Below are positions 1 through 5,524 of a stretch of DNA of 5,686 nt, one piece after another; the stretch's first letter is position 1; each line of letters starts with the position of its first letter. Below the pieces are notes generated by a model. That model had not been told where the DNA came from. It ran no database searches and worked only from the letters and a program-made list of their open reading frames with translations. Location: contig JAUNSQ010000079.1 of NCBI GenBank assembly GCA_030539135.1, positions 1,415 to 7,100 of the forward strand. The letters are read 5' to 3'. The translations under genes and the position numbers were made by a program. This stretch comes from Synergistaceae bacterium (lineage in GTDB: Bacteria > Synergistota > Synergistia > Synergistales > Synergistaceae).

Positions 1-671
1 CCGCTCTGGGCAAGAAACGAGCCAAAGATGATAAACACCGTTACGAATGTCGACGACACGCCAAGCGCGACGCCGAATATGCCCTCCGGCGTCAGGTACA
101 TGTGCTGGATTATCCTCGACAGCGAATACCCTCTTATCTGGAACATTCCAGGGGCATAATTTCCATAGAAACAATATAGGAGGAACAGCGCGCTTAGAAC
201 GGGAAGCACATTTCCCGCCACTCGCCGACCGGCCTCGATCACGAGCAGGATAGCGGCTACTCCAAGATATATCTCATATTCAAGGGGTTCCGCGCCGCGC
301 CGCGCGATAGCGTTGAAGAAGAAGATTATGTACCCCAGCGACGCGCCGCCTGCGACAGCCAACAGCCAATCGTAGACAGGCGTTGAGACTTTCGAGCCTT
401 TGCGGGTCGCAGGATATAAAATATATACGGCCACTATCGCGAAAGTGATATGAACAGCCCTCTGTATCGCCGTCGGCATAACGGCAATACCGGCCGTGTA
501 TAGATGGAACAGAGACATACACATCAGCCAAGCGCTGATAAACTTGCCCTGCAGTCCGCTCAGTTTCCTGTAGCGGCTCTCGACATCATATTTTTCTATT
601 AGTTTCTGAATATCGACCTCATGTCGGGCATGTTCTGGCTGCTGATTTGAAATGCGCTCGATTCCGTCCAT
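1..671 (-). CDS. TRAP transporter fused permease (4TM/12TM type, TAXI-associated), N-terminal 223 residues, runs off window
   Basis: This is the N-terminal part of the fused small-plus-large membrane subunit of a TRAP (tripartite ATP-independent periplasmic) transporter. It would sit in the inner membrane and move a substrate delivered by the receptor encoded just upstream, normally driven by the Na+ gradient. The frame is open from the ATG at 671 to the window edge. A charged cytoplasmic leader (residues 1-42) is followed by hydrophobic segments at about 43-63, 72-88, 100-120, 132-148, 154-170 and 196-220. The stretch AARRGAEPLEYEIYLG-like around 122-138 (seen here as ARRGAEPLEYEIYLG) and the GVSSTFVTVFIIFGSFL segment at 204-220 resemble the start of the 12TM domain in TAXI-type fusions. 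A good ribosome site precedes the ATG. The family assignment is strong from organisation and from the neighbouring TAXI receptor. The substrate cannot be read from the sequence. Most of the protein lies outside the window. Confidence 0.88.
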   Translation of the reverse strand, partial: MDGIERISNQQPEHARHEVDIQKLIEKYDVESRYRKLSGLQGKFISAWLMCMSLFHLYTAGIAVMPTAIQRAVHITFAIVAVYILYPATRKGSKVSTPVYDWLLAVAGGASLGYIIFFFNAIARRGAEPLEYEIYLGVAAILLVIEAGRRVAGNVLPVLSALFLLYCFYGNYAPGMFQIRGYSLSRIIQHMYLTPEGIFGVALGVSSTFVTVFIIFGSFLAQS

Positions 672-678
672 ATTTATG

Positions 679-685
679 CTCCTCT
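679..685 (-). promoter_or_regulatory. Ribosome binding site of the TRAP permease
   Basis: On the minus strand AGAGGAG lies 7 nt before the ATG at 671 and fixes that start. It begins only a few bases after the U-tract of the terminator at 693-727, so a transcript that reads through presents this site directly behind the hairpin. Confidence 0.75.
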
Positions 686-692
686 CTTGCTT

Positions 693-727
693 AAAAAAAA
701 TGGGGACGGAGATTATATTCGTCCCCA
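693..727 (-). terminator. Intrinsic terminator between TAXI receptor and permease (internal, probably leaky)
   Basis: On the minus strand TGGGGACG (727-720) pairs perfectly with CGTCCCCA (708-701) across an 11-nt loop, and is followed at once by eight T residues (700-693). This is the textbook form of a rho-independent terminator. It starts 26 nt after the receptor stop codon and ends 21 nt before the permease ATG. Since the permease has no visible promoter of its own in the 82-nt gap, partial read-through is the likely arrangement, giving more receptor than permease. Confidence 0.85.
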
Positions 728-753
728 ACGTCGTTACGCTTAAATAATAACCG

Positions 754-1701
754 TTATTTTACGGCGCCGATCTCCTTGTAATATTTTAGGGCACCGTTGT
801 GGAGCGGGACTTGTATATATTTGAGGTTTGACGGATCCATTGGCGTGAGTCTCGTCGAAACGTTCAGGATATCCTTCTTATGCTGATAAAGCGCCTTCGT
901 CATAGCGTATGCGTCATTGTCGCTGAGCTTCGACGTAGTTATAAGGACATTCCAGCTCGCCATAGATTTGACCGGTTTCGCCTGTCCTTTGTATGTATTG
1001 GCTGGGATATCAAACGGTAGATAATATGGAAGCAACTTTGACACCTTTGCTATCGTGTCGGCTGGGATGTCACGGAAATCCGCCGTGCCGAGTGTCGTTA
1101 TCTCTACGACCCCTGCGATACCGAGAGCGCCCACCGTAATGGCGGCGTCTATGTTCTTATCGGCAAAAGCGGCTGCCGTATCCGAAAGGCCAAGGTTCTC
1201 AGCTTTGATGTCTTTGTCCGGGTCCAGCCCCGCACTCTGGAGTATCGTGCGGGCTGTGACTTCCGTTCCGCTTCCCACCGCGCCGACAGACACTCTTTTG
1301 CCTTTGAGGTCGGCTGTCGTTTTTATCTTGCCGCCCTTTGCTACAAGAAAGTGAATTGGCTCCGCATAGAGCGGAACAAGTCCGCGAAGGTTCGCCATCT
1401 TTTTGCCTTGGAACATTCCTGTTCCCTTGTAGGCTGAAAAATAAAGCCCGTCGGCAAAAATCACTTCCGTCTCTCCCTTGCCAAGAAGCGCCAGGTTCTG
1501 CGCTGTGCCTCCGGTGGACTGGGCGTTTGCTTTCATGCCAGTGATGTTCGCGTTCCATACCTTCGCCATCGCGGCCCCAACGGGATAATACGTTCCGCCG
1601 GTCGTGCCGGTCCCGATGTTGATAAACGTCGCCGCAAAAGCGGAACAAGCGGCGATTGCGATAATTGCTAACGCTAACAAGACGCTGATGTTTCTTTTCA
1701 T
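754..1701 (-). CDS. TRAP transporter TAXI-family periplasmic solute receptor, 315 aa
   Basis: Substrate-binding receptor of a TRAP transporter of the TAXI family, acting outside the cytoplasmic membrane and handing its ligand to the permease encoded next. Residues 1-23 form a signal peptide: a Lys-Arg start, a hydrophobic core, and AFA before a likely signal peptidase I cut at 23/24. An alternative lipobox-like IAAC (16-19) could make it a lipoprotein. The mature N-terminus carries the family hallmark INIGTGTTGGTYYPVG (27-42), then QSTGGTAQNL (61-70), the DLKGKRVSVGAVGSGTE segment (131-147) and the PYYLPFDIPANTY region (225-237). The length of 315 residues is normal for the family. The start at 1701 is set by AGGAGG 8 nt upstream. 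A terminator follows the stop codon. TAXI receptors with known ligands bind amino acids or dicarboxylates such as glutamate, but the ligand here is not known. Confidence 0.95.
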   Translation of the reverse strand: MKRNISVLLALAIIAIAACSAFAATFINIGTGTTGGTYYPVGAAMAKVWNANITGMKANAQSTGGTAQNLALLGKGETEVIFADGLYFSAYKGTGMFQGKKMANLRGLVPLYAEPIHFLVAKGGKIKTTADLKGKRVSVGAVGSGTEVTARTILQSAGLDPDKDIKAENLGLSDTAAAFADKNIDAAITVGALGIAGVVEITTLGTADFRDIPADTIAKVSKLLPYYLPFDIPANTYKGQAKPVKSMASWNVLITTSKLSDNDAYAMTKALYQHKKDILNVSTRLTPMDPSNLKYIQVPLHNGALKYYKEIGAVK

Positions 1702-1756
1702 AATGAAGACCTCCTATTTTTTGGTTTGCGTTTTCGTTTCCAGTTTGTTGGAGTGG

Positions 1757-1785
1757 ATAATACCATAAATATTTTATTTGCACAA
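1757..1785 (-). promoter_or_regulatory. Candidate sigma70-type promoter of the TRAP-TAXI operon
   Basis: On the minus strand TTGTGC (1785-1780) and TATTAT (1762-1757) are separated by exactly 17 nt of AT-rich sequence. The -10 box matches the consensus at 5 of 6 positions and the -35 box at 3 of 6. It lies 55 nt upstream of the receptor ATG and downstream of the fumarase terminator, which is where a promoter is required. It is predicted by eye only. Confidence 0.55.
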
Positions 1786-1797
1786 TGGTACGTACCA
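1786..1797. promoter_or_regulatory. 12-bp perfect palindrome next to the -35 box, candidate operator
   Basis: TGGTACGTACCA is a perfect 12-bp inverted repeat that ends one base upstream of the proposed -35 hexamer of the TRAP operon. Its TGGT...ACCA arms resemble sites bound by GntR/FadR-type dimers, although those usually have an odd-length centre. The position fits a repressor or activator site. No regulator gene is in the window, so the role is inferred. Confidence 0.4.
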
Positions 1798-1823
1798 ATT
1801 TTTAATAAAAATTTTCTTCTTCT

Positions 1824-1860
1824 AAAAAAATGCCGACAGGGCAGGCTCCCATCGGCATTT
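1824..1860 (-). terminator. Intrinsic terminator of the DUF523-fumarase operon
   Basis: On the minus strand AAATGCCGA (1860-1852) pairs with TCGGCATTT (1836-1828) as a perfect 9-bp stem, with a further inner GGG/CCC pairing around a 6-nt AGCCTG loop. The stem runs into a T-tract of seven (1830-1824, three of them in the stem). It lies 35 nt after the fumarase beta stop codon and separates that operon from the TRAP-TAXI promoter. Confidence 0.88.
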
Positions 1861-1895
1861 CAGCAATATACATACAAGAATACCAAATACTATTA

Positions 1896-2423
1896 TTAAT
1901 AATTGTCGTAAAGATTCCCTCCAAACCTGTCGGCAAGTACTACGAGTGGCATGTCTTTCACTTCTAGGCGGAGTATAGCCTCTGGGCCAAGGTCGTCATA
2001 GGCAACTTTTTCAACTGAGACAACGGAACTTGCTAGAAGCACGGCAGTCCCACCTGTCGCGCCAAAATATACGGCTCCATTCTTTTTTATGGAAGCAAGC
2101 ACTTCTGGAGACCTCTTCCCCTTGCCGATCATTCCGTTGACCCCGAGGTCGAGCAGAAATGGCGTGTATGGATCCATCCTATAGCTTGTCGTAGGTCCTA
2201 TCGGTCCGATAACTGCCCCCGGCGGCGTAGGGGCCGGACCCGCGTAGAAAATGGTCTCCCCCTTTACAGGAAACGGAGCACTGCCGGCCTTAATCGCATC
2301 GACAAGGCGCTTATGCGCTGCATCGCGCGCGACTAGTATCTTTCCCGATAGCGCCACTACATCTCCGGCGCGGAGGTCGCTTATAGCGTCTAACGTAAGA
2401 GGGGTCGTAATATGTTTAACCAT
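1896..2423 (-). CDS. Class I fumarate hydratase, beta subunit (Fe-S hydro-lyase C-terminal domain), 175 aa
   Basis: Beta subunit of a two-subunit iron-sulfur class I fumarase, which interconverts fumarate and (S)-malate in the cytoplasm. Visible family signatures are LSGKILVARDAAHKRL (25-40), PGAVIGPIGPTTSYRMD (68-84), GMIGKGKRS (97-105) and YFGATGGTAVL (119-129). No cysteine is present, as expected because the cluster ligands are in the alpha subunit. The size is near that of stand-alone beta subunits (roughly 180-200 residues). Its ATG overlaps the end of the alpha gene by 8 bp, and its ribosome site lies inside that gene, so the two are translationally coupled and should be made in equal amounts. 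The related L(+)-tartrate dehydratase beta subunit cannot be fully excluded from sequence, but the context of a succinate/propionate-type metabolism favours fumarase. Confidence 0.92.
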   Translation of the reverse strand: MVKHITTPLTLDAISDLRAGDVVALSGKILVARDAAHKRLVDAIKAGSAPFPVKGETIFYAGPAPTPPGAVIGPIGPTTSYRMDPYTPFLLDLGVNGMIGKGKRSPEVLASIKKNGAVYFGATGGTAVLLASSVVSVEKVAYDDLGPEAILRLEVKDMPLVVLADRFGGNLYDNY

Positions 2424-3291
2424 TGCATTTCCTCCCCTTTTTCGTTCCTTCGGCGTGTCTCAGCGCATGACAACATATATTGACCGCTACGGGCATCCCT
2501 GCGATATGAGTTGGCTGCTGTACGATATGGGCGTCCAAAGCCGTGACATTTCCGCCGTATCCTCCCGGCCCTATGCCAAGCGCGTTGACCCGCGCCAATA
2601 TATCACGCTCCATCTCGGCATACTCCGGCAACGGATTACGCTCTCCTTCCTTTTTAAGCAAGGCGCTCTTTGCGGCGAGCGCCACCGTCTCAAAATTTCC
2701 ACCAATACCAATACCAAGAACGATTGGAGGACATGGGTTCGGGCCCGCGTTCTTCACGGTCTCGACGACGGCGTTGATAACGCCCTCAGCGCCGTCGGCT
2801 GGTTTCAGCATGTAGATCTTGCTCATGTTCTCGCTGCCCATGCCTTTTGGACTTACGGTTATCCTTATGTCATGCCCCGGCACGATTTTCCAATGGATAA
2901 CGGCAGGCGTATTGTCTCCCGTATTTTTTCTATTAAACAGAGGATCTTCGACAACAGATTTGCGCAAATAGCCGTCAAGATATGCCCTTCGAACACCTTT
3001 GTTGATCGCGTCCTCAAAACCACCGTTTACGACGGAAACATCCTGTCCAGCTTCGACAAAGACGACCGCCAGCCCGCAGTCCTGACATATAGGCATACCC
3101 TTCTCGGCTGCAAGCTCCGCGTTCTTCAATATGTCGCGAAACGCCTGCTTAGGGAGTTCTTTCGTCTCTTTCTCCGCCGAAGTTTCAATGATTTTTTTCA
3201 GGCCTTCCGGTAATATTCTGTTCGCGGTCAACGCCAAGTCATAGACAAGCCGTTTTATATCCGACGCCTCGACCTCATATCTAGCTGTCAT
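2416..3291 (-). CDS. Class I fumarate hydratase, alpha subunit ([4Fe-4S] domain), 291 aa
   Basis: Alpha subunit of the two-subunit class I fumarase, carrying the catalytic oxygen-sensitive [4Fe-4S] cluster. The three expected ligand cysteines are visible as C69 in PICQD, C187 in NPCPP, and C273 or C274 in NICCHA. Other signatures are TGDNTPAVIHWKIVPG (124-139), PKGMGSENMS (148-157) and VLGIGIGGNFE (191-201). The length is usual for a split alpha subunit (about 280-300). C72 in CQDCG and the CC pair at 273-274 add cysteines next to cluster ligands; from memory the usual forms are CQDTG and NCHA. The ATG at 3291 directly abuts a TAA at 3294-3292 that ends the frame of the upstream DUF523 gene. 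A modest ribosome site, AAGAGGG, lies 7 nt upstream. L(+)-tartrate dehydratase alpha is the main alternative. Confidence 0.93.
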   Translation of the reverse strand: MTARYEVEASDIKRLVYDLALTANRILPEGLKKIIETSAEKETKELPKQAFRDILKNAELAAEKGMPICQDCGLAVVFVEAGQDVSVVNGGFEDAINKGVRRAYLDGYLRKSVVEDPLFNRKNTGDNTPAVIHWKIVPGHDIRITVSPKGMGSENMSKIYMLKPADGAEGVINAVVETVKNAGPNPCPPIVLGIGIGGNFETVALAAKSALLKKEGERNPLPEYAEMERDILARVNALGIGPGGYGGNVTALDAHIVQQPTHIAGMPVAVNICCHALRHAEGTKKGRKCNG

Positions 3292-3384
3292 TTACATTCC
3301 CTCTTCCGGTAGAAAAGTATTTATATTTTCCTCGATGTAAACGTAGACGCCGTTCTTCATAAGCAACAAAGCCGTGACACCCTC
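3292..3384 (-). pseudogene. Displaced C-terminal coding segment of the DUF523 gene, downstream of the in-frame TGA
   Basis: After the TGA that ends the DUF523 reading frame, the same frame stays open for 30 codons and then meets TAA at 3294-3292. Its translation begins EGVTALLLMKNG and ends in FLPEEGM. That matches what is expected after the KIP sequence in DUF523 proteins, where the usual form is IPG(D/E)GVTAALL followed by a hydrophobic strand. Joined to the upstream part it gives a 147-residue protein, the normal size for the family. I see no separate ribosome site for this segment apart from the one serving the fumarase alpha gene inside its end. It is either dead sequence left by a point mutation, or is translated by read-through, or the TGA is a sequencing error. 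Confidence 0.75.
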
Positions 3385-3390
3385 TCACGG
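3372..3390. repeat. 6-bp inverted repeat with 7-nt loop spanning the premature TGA
   Basis: On the minus strand CCGTGA (3390-3385) and TCACGG (3377-3372) form a perfect 6-bp stem around a 7-nt loop, GAGGGTG. The premature TGA of the DUF523 gene forms the inner half of the first arm. There is no U-tract, so it is not a terminator. Confidence 0.5.
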
Positions 3391-3735
3391 TATTTTGCGT
3401 CCTGTAAATGTTCCATCGTAAACCATCGACGAGCCGCATGACGGGCTGCGTTCCTTTAATATCGCCATACTGCATCCAAGCAGTTTCGCCAAGCGTAGGA
3501 CCTCTTCGGCACCGCGTTCAAAATATTCCGTGTTGTCAATTCCGCTCTTCGAGACGACGCGCCCATTGAGTATTTCGTCAGGTTCACGCGGCGTCGGGAG
3601 CCCGCCTAGCTGTTCGGGGCACACAGGAATGAGGCAGAACTCTTTAGCAAGCGCGACTACTCTATCATCAAAACATCCCCCGCCGCAATAGCGGCAGTTC
3701 AACCCAAGAAGACACGCGCTGACCAAAATTTTCAT
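3385..3735 (-). CDS. DUF523 / TudS-like Fe-S protein, 116 aa, truncated by in-frame TGA
   Basis: DUF523-family protein. Members called TudS are [4Fe-4S] thiouracil desulfidases, and the roles of most others are unknown. The family signatures are present: ILVSACLLGLNCRYCGG (3-19), PVCPEQLGGLPTPREP (37-52) and LKERSPSCGSSMVYDGTF (93-110). C8, C39 and C100 fit the three conserved cluster cysteines. The start is M1 at 3735, because AAGGAGG lies 8 nt before it; an in-frame ATG at 3762 has no such site and would add nine residues unlike the family. The frame stops at a TGA (3387-3385) after GRKIP, about 31 residues short of the family's usual length, although all cluster cysteines are kept. It is the first gene of an operon with the two fumarase genes. 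Whether the short product folds is unknown. Confidence 0.85.
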   Translation of the reverse strand: MKILVSACLLGLNCRYCGGGCFDDRVVALAKEFCLIPVCPEQLGGLPTPREPDEILNGRVVSKSGIDNTEYFERGAEEVLRLAKLLGCSMAILKERSPSCGSSMVYDGTFTGRKIP

Positions 3736-3743
3736 CAAGACCG

Positions 3744-3750
3744 CCTCCTT
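3744..3750 (-). promoter_or_regulatory. Ribosome binding site that sets the DUF523 start
   Basis: On the minus strand AAGGAGG lies 8 nt before the ATG at 3735. It lies inside the longer open frame that begins with the ATG at 3762, so it argues for the downstream start, where the protein begins MKILVSACLLG as the family does. Confidence 0.85.
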
Positions 3751-3779
3751 TATGCAAATCATCTATATTTCATATTAAC

Positions 3780-3808
3780 AGGATACTACATAACGGAGAG
3801 GGTTACAA
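3780..3808 (-). promoter_or_regulatory. Weak promoter candidate for the DUF523-fumarase operon
   Basis: On the minus strand TTGTAA (3808-3803) and TATCCT (3785-3780) are 17 nt apart, each matching the sigma70 consensus at 4 of 6 positions. The location, 45 nt upstream of the DUF523 ATG and past the hairpin that follows the decarboxylase operon, is suitable. The sequence match is poor, and read-through from the decarboxylase genes is an alternative. Apart from this and the hairpin at 3857-3900, I see nothing else in the 205-nt gap 3736-3940. Confidence 0.3.
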
Positions 3809-3856
3809 TCAAATCCATATCAGCGCTCAGGCGTGTTGCAGGTGATGCGACATACA

Positions 3857-3900
3857 GAGAGAGCCCCTGAAGACGTATAGTACTTCGAAAGGGCTCTCTC
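3857..3900 (-). terminator. Strong hairpin after the decarboxylase beta gene; possible terminator lacking a U-tract
   Basis: GAGAGAGCCC (3857-3866) and GGGCTCTCTC (3891-3900) form a perfect 10-bp stem. The 24-nt loop holds a second possible short stem, GAAG with CTTC (3869-3872, 3883-3886). It lies 40 nt downstream of the beta-subunit stop codon, as a terminator would, but neither strand has a T-run after the stem. It may terminate weakly, mark a processed 3' end, or work with Rho. Confidence 0.5.
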
Positions 3901-3940
3901 AAATGTTGCGAAGCATATAGCGCGTATCAGCGCCGATTTT

Positions 3941-5065
3941 TTACTTAGTAAGAAGCGTGAGCATAGCCCCAGCCGCAACAGCCGTGCCAATAACTCCAGC
4001 AACGTTCGGGCCCATTGCGTGCATGAGGATATAGCTTCCCGGGAATTCCTTCTGTACGACCTTCTGGCAGACACGCGCCGCCATCGGGACGGCTGAGACT
4101 CCTGCCGCACCGATGATTGGGTTGATCTTTCCGCCAGAGAGGACTTTCATGATTTGTCCAAAAATAACTCCTCCTGCCGTGCTGAATACAAAAGCAATCA
4201 GCCCAAGGCAAATGATCTTAATCGTCGCCATCGTAAGGAACGTATCCGCATTCATCGTAGCGCCGACCGCGATGCCGAGGAAAATAGTCGTCGCGTTGAG
4301 GACTTCGTTCTGCGCCGCCTGTGAAAGTCTCTCTGTACACCCGCTCTCACGAAGCAAGTTTCCAAACATGAGCATCCCAACAAGAGGAACGGACGCAGGA
4401 AGAACGAGACCACACGCTATTGTGGATACGACAGGAAATAGTATTTTTTCTGTCTTCGTAACTGGGCGAAGCTGCTCCATCTTTATAGCGCGGTCCTTCT
4501 TCGTTGTAAGAAGTTTGATGACCGGGGGCTGAATAAGCGGAACGAGCGACATGTAGCTGTATGCCGCGACAGCGACCGCAGGCAGGATGTCTCTGGCGAG
4601 TTTCGCGCAGAGGTAGATAGCCGTCGGGCCGTCGGCTCCACCGATAATTCCGATACCGGCAGCCTGCTGAATAGTAAAGCCCATGAACATCGCGCCAATT
4701 ACGGCGAAGAAAACTCCTATCTGAGCCGCCGCCCCAAGAAGGAACGTGATGGGGTTAGCAAGCAGCGGACCGAAGTCCGTGAGAGCTCCGATACCCATGA
4801 AGATGATGATTGGGTAGAGTTCATGGTCGATGCCTATCTTTACGAAGTAAAGGAATCCGCCCGGATCGACTATTCCCGAGAGAGGAAGGTTGACGAGCAG
4901 ACATCCAAATCCGATAGGCATAAGAAGGAGAGGTTCAAATCCTTTTGCTATTGCAAGATAAAGGAGTATGAACGAGACGAGGAGCATAATAAGATTGCCC
5001 TGCGACAGCGCGACAAATCCTGATTGCTCAACTACTCCTCTTAACGCGGTTAAATAGAGTTCCAT
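3941..5065 (-). CDS. Na+-translocating decarboxylase beta subunit (MmdB/OadB/GcdB family), 374 aa
   Basis: Integral membrane beta subunit of a sodium-pumping biotin-dependent decarboxylase. In this family it decarboxylates carboxybiotin on the carrier protein and exports Na+ across the cytoplasmic membrane. The sequence is strongly hydrophobic with many segments. It carries the conserved GIGIIGGADGPTAIY (137-151), whose D145 corresponds to the Na+-site aspartate known in OadB. It also has NPIIGAAGVSAVPMAARV (315-332) and HAMGPNVAGVIGTAVAAG (349-366). The length agrees with the family (about 370-430). GGGAGG, 7 nt upstream, fixes the start at 5065, and the preceding carrier gene ends 21 nt away. 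The order delta, biotin carrier, beta is that of methylmalonyl-CoA and glutaconyl-CoA decarboxylase operons. The carboxyltransferase alpha subunit that would settle the substrate is not in the window, so I give no gene symbol. Confidence 0.95.
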   Translation of the reverse strand: MELYLTALRGVVEQSGFVALSQGNLIMLLVSFILLYLAIAKGFEPLLLMPIGFGCLLVNLPLSGIVDPGGFLYFVKIGIDHELYPIIIFMGIGALTDFGPLLANPITFLLGAAAQIGVFFAVIGAMFMGFTIQQAAGIGIIGGADGPTAIYLCAKLARDILPAVAVAAYSYMSLVPLIQPPVIKLLTTKKDRAIKMEQLRPVTKTEKILFPVVSTIACGLVLPASVPLVGMLMFGNLLRESGCTERLSQAAQNEVLNATTIFLGIAVGATMNADTFLTMATIKIICLGLIAFVFSTAGGVIFGQIMKVLSGGKINPIIGAAGVSAVPMAARVCQKVVQKEFPGSYILMHAMGPNVAGVIGTAVAAGAMLTLLTK

Positions 5066-5086
5066 TAAGGTACCTCCCTACGCAGC

Positions 5087-5488
5087 TTACGCTATGACGA
5101 CGAGAGGATCGCCTGTGTTGACGGAATCTCCCTCTTTGCAGGCTATCTTTGATACTGTGCCTGCCGCGGGCGCGAATATTTCGTTCTCCATCTTCATTGC
5201 TTCGAGGATAAGAACAAGCTGTCCGGCTTCTACCGCCGTGCCGGGCGTGACAAGGATCTTGAGGACTTTGCCGGGCATCGGGGCTTCTATTGCTCCAGCC
5301 GTTCCTGCCGGGACCGCCGCAGGCGCGGGAGCCGCTGCCGGAGCTGCCGCCGGGGCGGGAGCAGCTACGGGCGCAGGGGCTGCCACAGGAACAGGAGCCG
5401 CTATAGGAGCGGCTACGCCGGCTCCCATTTCTTCAACGTTAACATCATATGATTTACCATTTACTGTAACTCTGTACGTACGTGCCAT
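5087..5488 (-). CDS. Biotin carboxyl carrier subunit of the Na+-translocating decarboxylase, 133 aa
   Basis: Biotin carrier (gamma/MmdC-type) subunit that moves the carboxyl group from the cytoplasmic carboxyltransferase to the membrane beta subunit. It has three parts: a small N-terminal strand region MARTYRVTVNGKSYDVNV (1-18), a flexible linker of almost pure Ala/Pro (about 23-62), and a C-terminal biotinyl domain. The biotin site EAMKMEN is at 96-102, with K99 as the biotinylated lysine, and the paired EAPMPGKV turn is at 68-75. The size of 133 residues is typical of such carriers. AGGAGG lies 10 nt before the ATG at 5488. The gene sits between the delta-type subunit (36-nt gap) and the beta subunit (21-nt gap), so all are one transcription unit. 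A carrier for pyruvate carboxylase or acetyl-CoA carboxylase is unlikely in this context. Confidence 0.95.
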   Translation of the reverse strand: MARTYRVTVNGKSYDVNVEEMGAGVAAPIAAPVPVAAPAPVAAPAPAAAPAAAPAPAAVPAGTAGAIEAPMPGKVLKILVTPGTAVEAGQLVLILEAMKMENEIFAPAAGTVSKIACKEGDSVNTGDPLVVIA

Positions 5489-5524
5489 CAGAGAAAAACC
5501 TCCTTAGATTATTTGTAACTGTAA

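Noticed and set aside
280..531. 83-residue minus-strand frame within the permease region
   Set aside because: It is in a different frame from the continuous permease frame, which reads open from 671 to the window edge with clear membrane segments.
1199..1798. 199-residue minus-strand frame overlapping the TAXI receptor
   Set aside because: It is a shifted-frame shadow of the receptor gene; its start precedes the receptor's ribosome site and its product has no family features.
2251..3213. 320-residue open frame on the plus strand opposite the fumarase genes
   Set aside because: It lies antisense to two well-identified genes, has no recognisable domain and no convincing ribosome site, and is explained by codon bias of the real genes.
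3385..3387. Alternative genetic code with UGA read as glycine (as in Gracilibacteria) or tryptophan
   Set aside because: The other five genes have no in-frame TGA, use GGN for glycine and TGG for tryptophan throughout, and the gene content does not suit those lineages.
3340..3390. UGA as selenocysteine with a SECIS element
   Set aside because: The family has glycine, not cysteine, at this place, and I see no hairpin of suitable size and spacing just after the UGA; the small hairpin there includes the UGA in its stem.
3281..3475. 64-residue minus-strand frame between the DUF523 and fumarase alpha genes
   Set aside because: It is out of frame with the clear DUF523 coding signal that covers almost all of it and has no support as a separate gene.
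5474..5481. GTACGTAC, also found inside the palindrome at 1786-1797, as a shared regulatory site
   Set aside because: This copy lies inside the coding start of the biotin carrier (codons for Ala-Arg-Thr-Tyr) and lacks the TGG/CCA arms, so a chance match is more likely.
5094..5507. 137-residue plus-strand frame rich in Ala/Gly opposite the biotin carrier
   Set aside because: It is the mirror of the Ala/Pro linker coding sequence, whose GC-rich codons seldom give stops in the antisense frame.
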